Assembly (NCBI GenBank): GCA_023262195.1 | Contig: JALRDM010000030.1 | Span: 1-7,586 of the forward strand | Length of the DNA: 7,586 nucleotides | Reading direction: 5' to 3' | From: Salibacteraceae bacterium | GTDB lineage: Bacteria; Bacteroidota; Bacteroidia; Flavobacteriales_G; Salibacteraceae | In this document: piece after piece, positions 5,208 through 7,586 of the stretch | How the letters are laid out: every line of letters starts with the position of its first letter | Numbering within the stretch: the first letter of the stretch is position 1 | Position numbers and translations under genes: made by a program | Notes under the pieces: model-generated | What the model was told of the DNA's origin: nothing | What the model saw: the letters and a program-made list of their open reading frames with translations, nothing else | The model's database searches: none

Positions 5208-6725
5208 TTATTTCACTCCATGCATGAGTTTATTTAAAAGAGGGGATGCAATAATCAGGAAGACCCCGATGCCAACGGTTATGTATCCTATGTTCCCAAA
5301 AACATCAGAATAGATTAACCAACTTGCCTCAGATGTTAACTCCACTGCTTCTCCTCCATGTGATTCTTCCCCACCTGTAAGTTGAGCAATTACGCCAGCA
5401 ACATAGTTTGCCCCAGCAAAAGAAAGGAACCATGCTCCCATAACAGTTCCAGTCATACTTTTAGGAGCAAGCTTCGTGACCATTGAAAGTCCAATTGGTG
5501 ACAGGCATAACTCTCCAGTGGTGTGAAACATATAAACCAGCGTAAGTGTCCACAATGGAACTAAATACGCTGTGGCGAACCATCCTCCTACCTGCACCAT
5601 TAAATATCCAATTCCGAGCTGTAACAGGCCGAGACCAAATTTCATTGGAATGCTTGGATTCATACCTTTTTTATCCAGTGCAACCCACATCCAACTGAAT
5701 ATCGATCCAAATACAAGGATGAAGAATGGATTGAAAAATTGTGTGGTTGCTGCGCCCATTTCGAACAACCCAAATACATCCCGATTTACATTGCGTTCAG
5801 CAAATAATGTTAGCGATGTTCCTGCTTGTTCAAAACATGCCCAAAAGACAATGTTGAAAAACATTAGAATAATCAGTACGAACAACCGATCGCGTTGGAC
5901 ATTGTCACTTTTAAATGCGGTATAAAGCAAATTTCCTACGACTAGCAATGCGACTGCGCCTAACAAATAACCTACGGATTCATAATACATCAGTAATGTA
6001 TATAAAACTGGTATAGTAAGTATTGATCCAATTATTGTTACGTGAAACCTTGATAAGGGACCTAACCAAGCTTCATTAAGCTTAATTGGATCTTTAGGTG
6101 CAGCATTTCGATCAATATCTTCTTGACCACCAATTATTTTGCCCATAAACTGGAAGAACACCATACCCAATATCATTCCTAATCCTGCCAGTGCAAAGCC
6201 ATATTCTGCCCCGTATATATTTCCTACTTCAGCGCATACGGTAGTTGCTAACAAGGCACCAATGTTAATTCCAATGTAAAAAATCGTGAATCCAGCGTCT
6301 TTGCGTGGATCAGTATCTTCATAAAGAGTTCCAACAATTGAAGAAATGTTAGCCTTAAAATATCCATTTCCAACTATGATGGTACCCATGCCAATATATA
6401 ACCATGAATCTGCGGGTATACTCGGAATTAGAGCGTTACCCAGAATGAAAAATTCACCCAGAGCCATTAGTATTCCACCGAGAATTACAGCATTCCTATA
6501 ACCGAGCAATTGATCGGCCATTCTACCTCCAAGTACTGGAGCAGCATAAACTAATGCGGTATACGCGCCATAAATTCCAAAAGCCTCTGCATCACCTTTC
6601 AACAAGGATTGAATTAAATATAATGAAAGCAAGGCTCGCATACCGTAGTAACAAAAACGTTCCCACATTTCAGCCATGAAAAGCACGTAAAGTGCCTTTG
6701 GGTGACCAGTTTTTACATCGCTCAT
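5208..6725 (-). CDS. POT/PTR2 family proton-coupled di/tripeptide transporter
   Basis: This 505-residue inner-membrane protein of the major facilitator superfamily couples proton influx to uptake of di- and tripeptides. The POT signature is complete: E19-x-x-E22-R23 in AEMWERFCYYGMRALL (helix 1), the MFS motif GRMADQLLGYR at 67-77, K124 in GNGYFKANISS (helix 4), the PTR2 motif FTIFYIGINIGALLAT at 146-161, E299 in WACFEQAGTSLTLFAERN (helix 7), and E405 in TTGELCLSPIGLSM (helix 10). These residues make a working transporter likely. Length is typical of bacterial POTs. The ATG at 6725 gives the usual short polar N-terminus before helix 1. It lies downstream of the DPP IV-like gene on the same strand, but a terminator (6756-6787) separates them, so it probably has its own promoter in the 37 bases before its start; I see no clear consensus there. 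Confidence 0.96.
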   Translation of the reverse strand: MSDVKTGHPKALYVLFMAEMWERFCYYGMRALLSLYLIQSLLKGDAEAFGIYGAYTALVYAAPVLGGRMADQLLGYRNAVILGGILMALGEFFILGNALIPSIPADSWLYIGMGTIIVGNGYFKANISSIVGTLYEDTDPRKDAGFTIFYIGINIGALLATTVCAEVGNIYGAEYGFALAGLGMILGMVFFQFMGKIIGGQEDIDRNAAPKDPIKLNEAWLGPLSRFHVTIIGSILTIPVLYTLLMYYESVGYLLGAVALLVVGNLLYTAFKSDNVQRDRLFVLIILMFFNIVFWACFEQAGTSLTLFAERNVNRDVFGLFEMGAATTQFFNPFFILVFGSIFSWMWVALDKKGMNPSIPMKFGLGLLQLGIGYLMVQVGGWFATAYLVPLWTLTLVYMFHTTGELCLSPIGLSMVTKLAPKSMTGTVMGAWFLSFAGANYVAGVIAQLTGGEESHGGEAVELTSEASWLIYSDVFGNIGYITVGIGVFLIIASPLLNKLMHGVK

Positions 6726-6755
6726 GAGTTATAGTTATTTAGTTAGTGTTTGTAT

Positions 6756-6787
6756 AAAAAGAGATGCGCAAAGACAAATTGCGCATC
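6756..6787 (-). terminator. Rho-independent terminator of the S9 peptidase gene
   Basis: GATGCGCAA at 6763-6771 and TTGCGCATC at 6779-6787 form a perfect 9-bp stem with a 7-nt loop. On the minus strand TCTTTTT (6762-6756) follows. It is 48 nt behind the peptidase stop (6836) and lies in the 110-base gap before the transporter gene, which also must hold the transporter's promoter. Confidence 0.8.
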
Positions 6788-6835
6788 CGAGGGTAAATAT
6801 ATAAATGTATCTCATTGACCAATGACTTTGAAGTC

Positions 6836-7586
6836 TTACAGTTTGGTCGTAACAAAATCGGTCATCTTGGTGTAGAGGTGATATCGAGTGTTGCCACCAT
6901 ATATGCCATGATTACGCTCTGGATACATGGCAAAGTCATATTGAACGTCTGCATCAATCAAGGCATCGGTCATCTCTACTGAGTTTTGGTAATGCACGTT
7001 ATCATCTCCCGTACCGTGGACCAAGAGGTAATTACCTTTCATTTTATCTACGTGATTGATGGGGGAATTATCGTCATATCCATCACCATTGTCTTGAGGT
7101 AAACCCATATACCGCTCTGTGTAAATGCTATCGTAAAATCTCCAATTGCTAACGGGAGCCACGGCAATAGCGGTTTTAAAAACCTCCGCTCCTTTGGATA
7201 GGCAAAGGCTGCTCATATATCCTCCATAACTCCAACCCCAAATGCCAATTCTATCCGCATCTACATACGATTGTTTTGCAAGCCATTTTGCTCCCTCAAT
7301 TTGGTCTTTGGTCTCCAAGTTGCCGAGCTGGCCATACGTCTGTGTTCTAAAATCTCTTCCACGCGCACCTGTGCCTCGGTTATCTACCGACACCACCATG
7401 TAGCCTTGTTGACACAGCATTTGGTGCCACCAATAGTTTCCACTCATGGCCTTAGTCACCGTTTGAGAACCTGGGCCGCCATACACAAACATGAGTACAG
7501 GATATTTTTTCGATTTGTCAAAATCGGCTGGCTTCATCATCCAACCATTCAAACTCACGCCTTCAGATGATTTGAAGTCAAAAAAC
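6836..7586 (-). CDS. S9B dipeptidyl peptidase IV-like serine peptidase, C-terminal part (5' cut by window edge)
   Basis: Only the alpha/beta-hydrolase domain is inside the window. The frame stays open to the edge (…FFDFKSSEGVSLNGWMMKP), so the GTG at 7558 is an internal codon and not a start. Numbering from that codon, the catalytic triad is S110 in GWSYGGY, D185 in HGTGDDNVH and H217 in RNHGIYGG. The oxyanion-hole tyrosine is Y26 in VYGGPGSQ. These match the DPP IV/prolyl oligopeptidase S9B-S9C pattern, and HGTxDDNVH is characteristic of the DPP IV branch. Such enzymes remove N-terminal X-Pro or X-Ala dipeptides, usually in the periplasm in Bacteroidota. The beta-propeller and the Glu pair that bind the substrate N-terminus lie outside the window, so specificity cannot be checked. 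The C-terminus is complete, and a terminator follows before the POT transporter gene. Confidence 0.94.
   Translation of the reverse strand, partial: FFDFKSSEGVSLNGWMMKPADFDKSKKYPVLMFVYGGPGSQTVTKAMSGNYWWHQMLCQQGYMVVSVDNRGTGARGRDFRTQTYGQLGNLETKDQIEGAKWLAKQSYVDADRIGIWGWSYGGYMSSLCLSKGAEVFKTAIAVAPVSNWRFYDSIYTERYMGLPQDNGDGYDDNSPINHVDKMKGNYLLVHGTGDDNVHYQNSVEMTDALIDADVQYDFAMYPERNHGIYGGNTRYHLYTKMTDFVTTKL

Noticed and set aside
6071..6082. 12-bp palindrome ATTAAGCTTAAT inside the POT gene
   Set aside because: One or two such 12-mers are expected by chance in a window this long, and it lies deep in coding sequence.
1..7586. Search for CRISPR arrays, insertion sequences, tRNAs and rRNAs
   Set aside because: I saw no regularly spaced repeats, no transposase frame with flanking inverted repeats, and no cloverleaf-like or rRNA-like segment in the gaps between genes.

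Overview
The window looks like the chromosome of a member of the Bacteroidota, probably a free-living Cytophagales- or Flavobacteriales-type organism. This rests on several gene types: a two-domain Sua5, a short Crp/Fnr regulator, a MenB, a DUF1684 lipid-free secreted protein, a POT transporter with Bacteroidota-like spacing, and a DPP IV-type S9 peptidase. Moderate GC and the lack of strong Shine-Dalgarno sequences before most starts agree with this. The species cannot be told from the sequence. All genes but one lie on the minus strand.

Layout in order of minus-strand transcription (right to left). (1) Positions 7586-6836 hold the C-terminal catalytic domain of a DPP IV-like S9 peptidase, cut by the window edge and followed by a clean terminator. 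(2) Positions 6725-5208 hold a POT/PTR2 proton-coupled peptide transporter, again followed by a strong terminator. (3) Positions 5114-4587 encode a secreted CGWC thioredoxin-fold protein. Its stop codon directly abuts the stop of the only plus-strand gene, a secreted DUF1684 protein (3978-4586). (4) Positions 3990-3028 encode a CPBP-type membrane protein with altered catalytic motifs. Its 5' end overlaps or nearly touches the divergent DUF1684 gene at a 10-bp inverted repeat. (5) Positions 2934-2092 are menB, of the aspartate (bicarbonate-independent) type. (6) Behind menB lies a 53-codon headless coding remnant, then a 16-bp-stem terminator. (7) A tight three-gene operon follows: a DUF1059 small protein, sua5 (TTG start) and a Crp/Fnr regulator. 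The last two overlap by ATGA.

How the genes work together: the peptidase and POT transporter make a plausible peptide-scavenging pair (cleavage outside the inner membrane, then uptake of di/tripeptides). The thioredoxin-like protein may serve oxidative folding or reduction in the periplasm. MenB supplies menaquinone for respiration. Sua5 makes the t6A intermediate for tRNA; why it is coupled to a Crp/Fnr regulator is not evident.

I see no phage, insertion sequence, CRISPR array, tRNA or rRNA, and nothing that is clearly a new multi-gene system. The most interesting signals are small: a perfect 20-bp palindrome inside the start of the Crp gene, a probable +1 frameshift or readthrough at the end of that gene, the headless remnant with its intact terminator, the CPBP protein lacking two expected catalytic residues, and the inverted repeat lying on the DUF1684 start codon.
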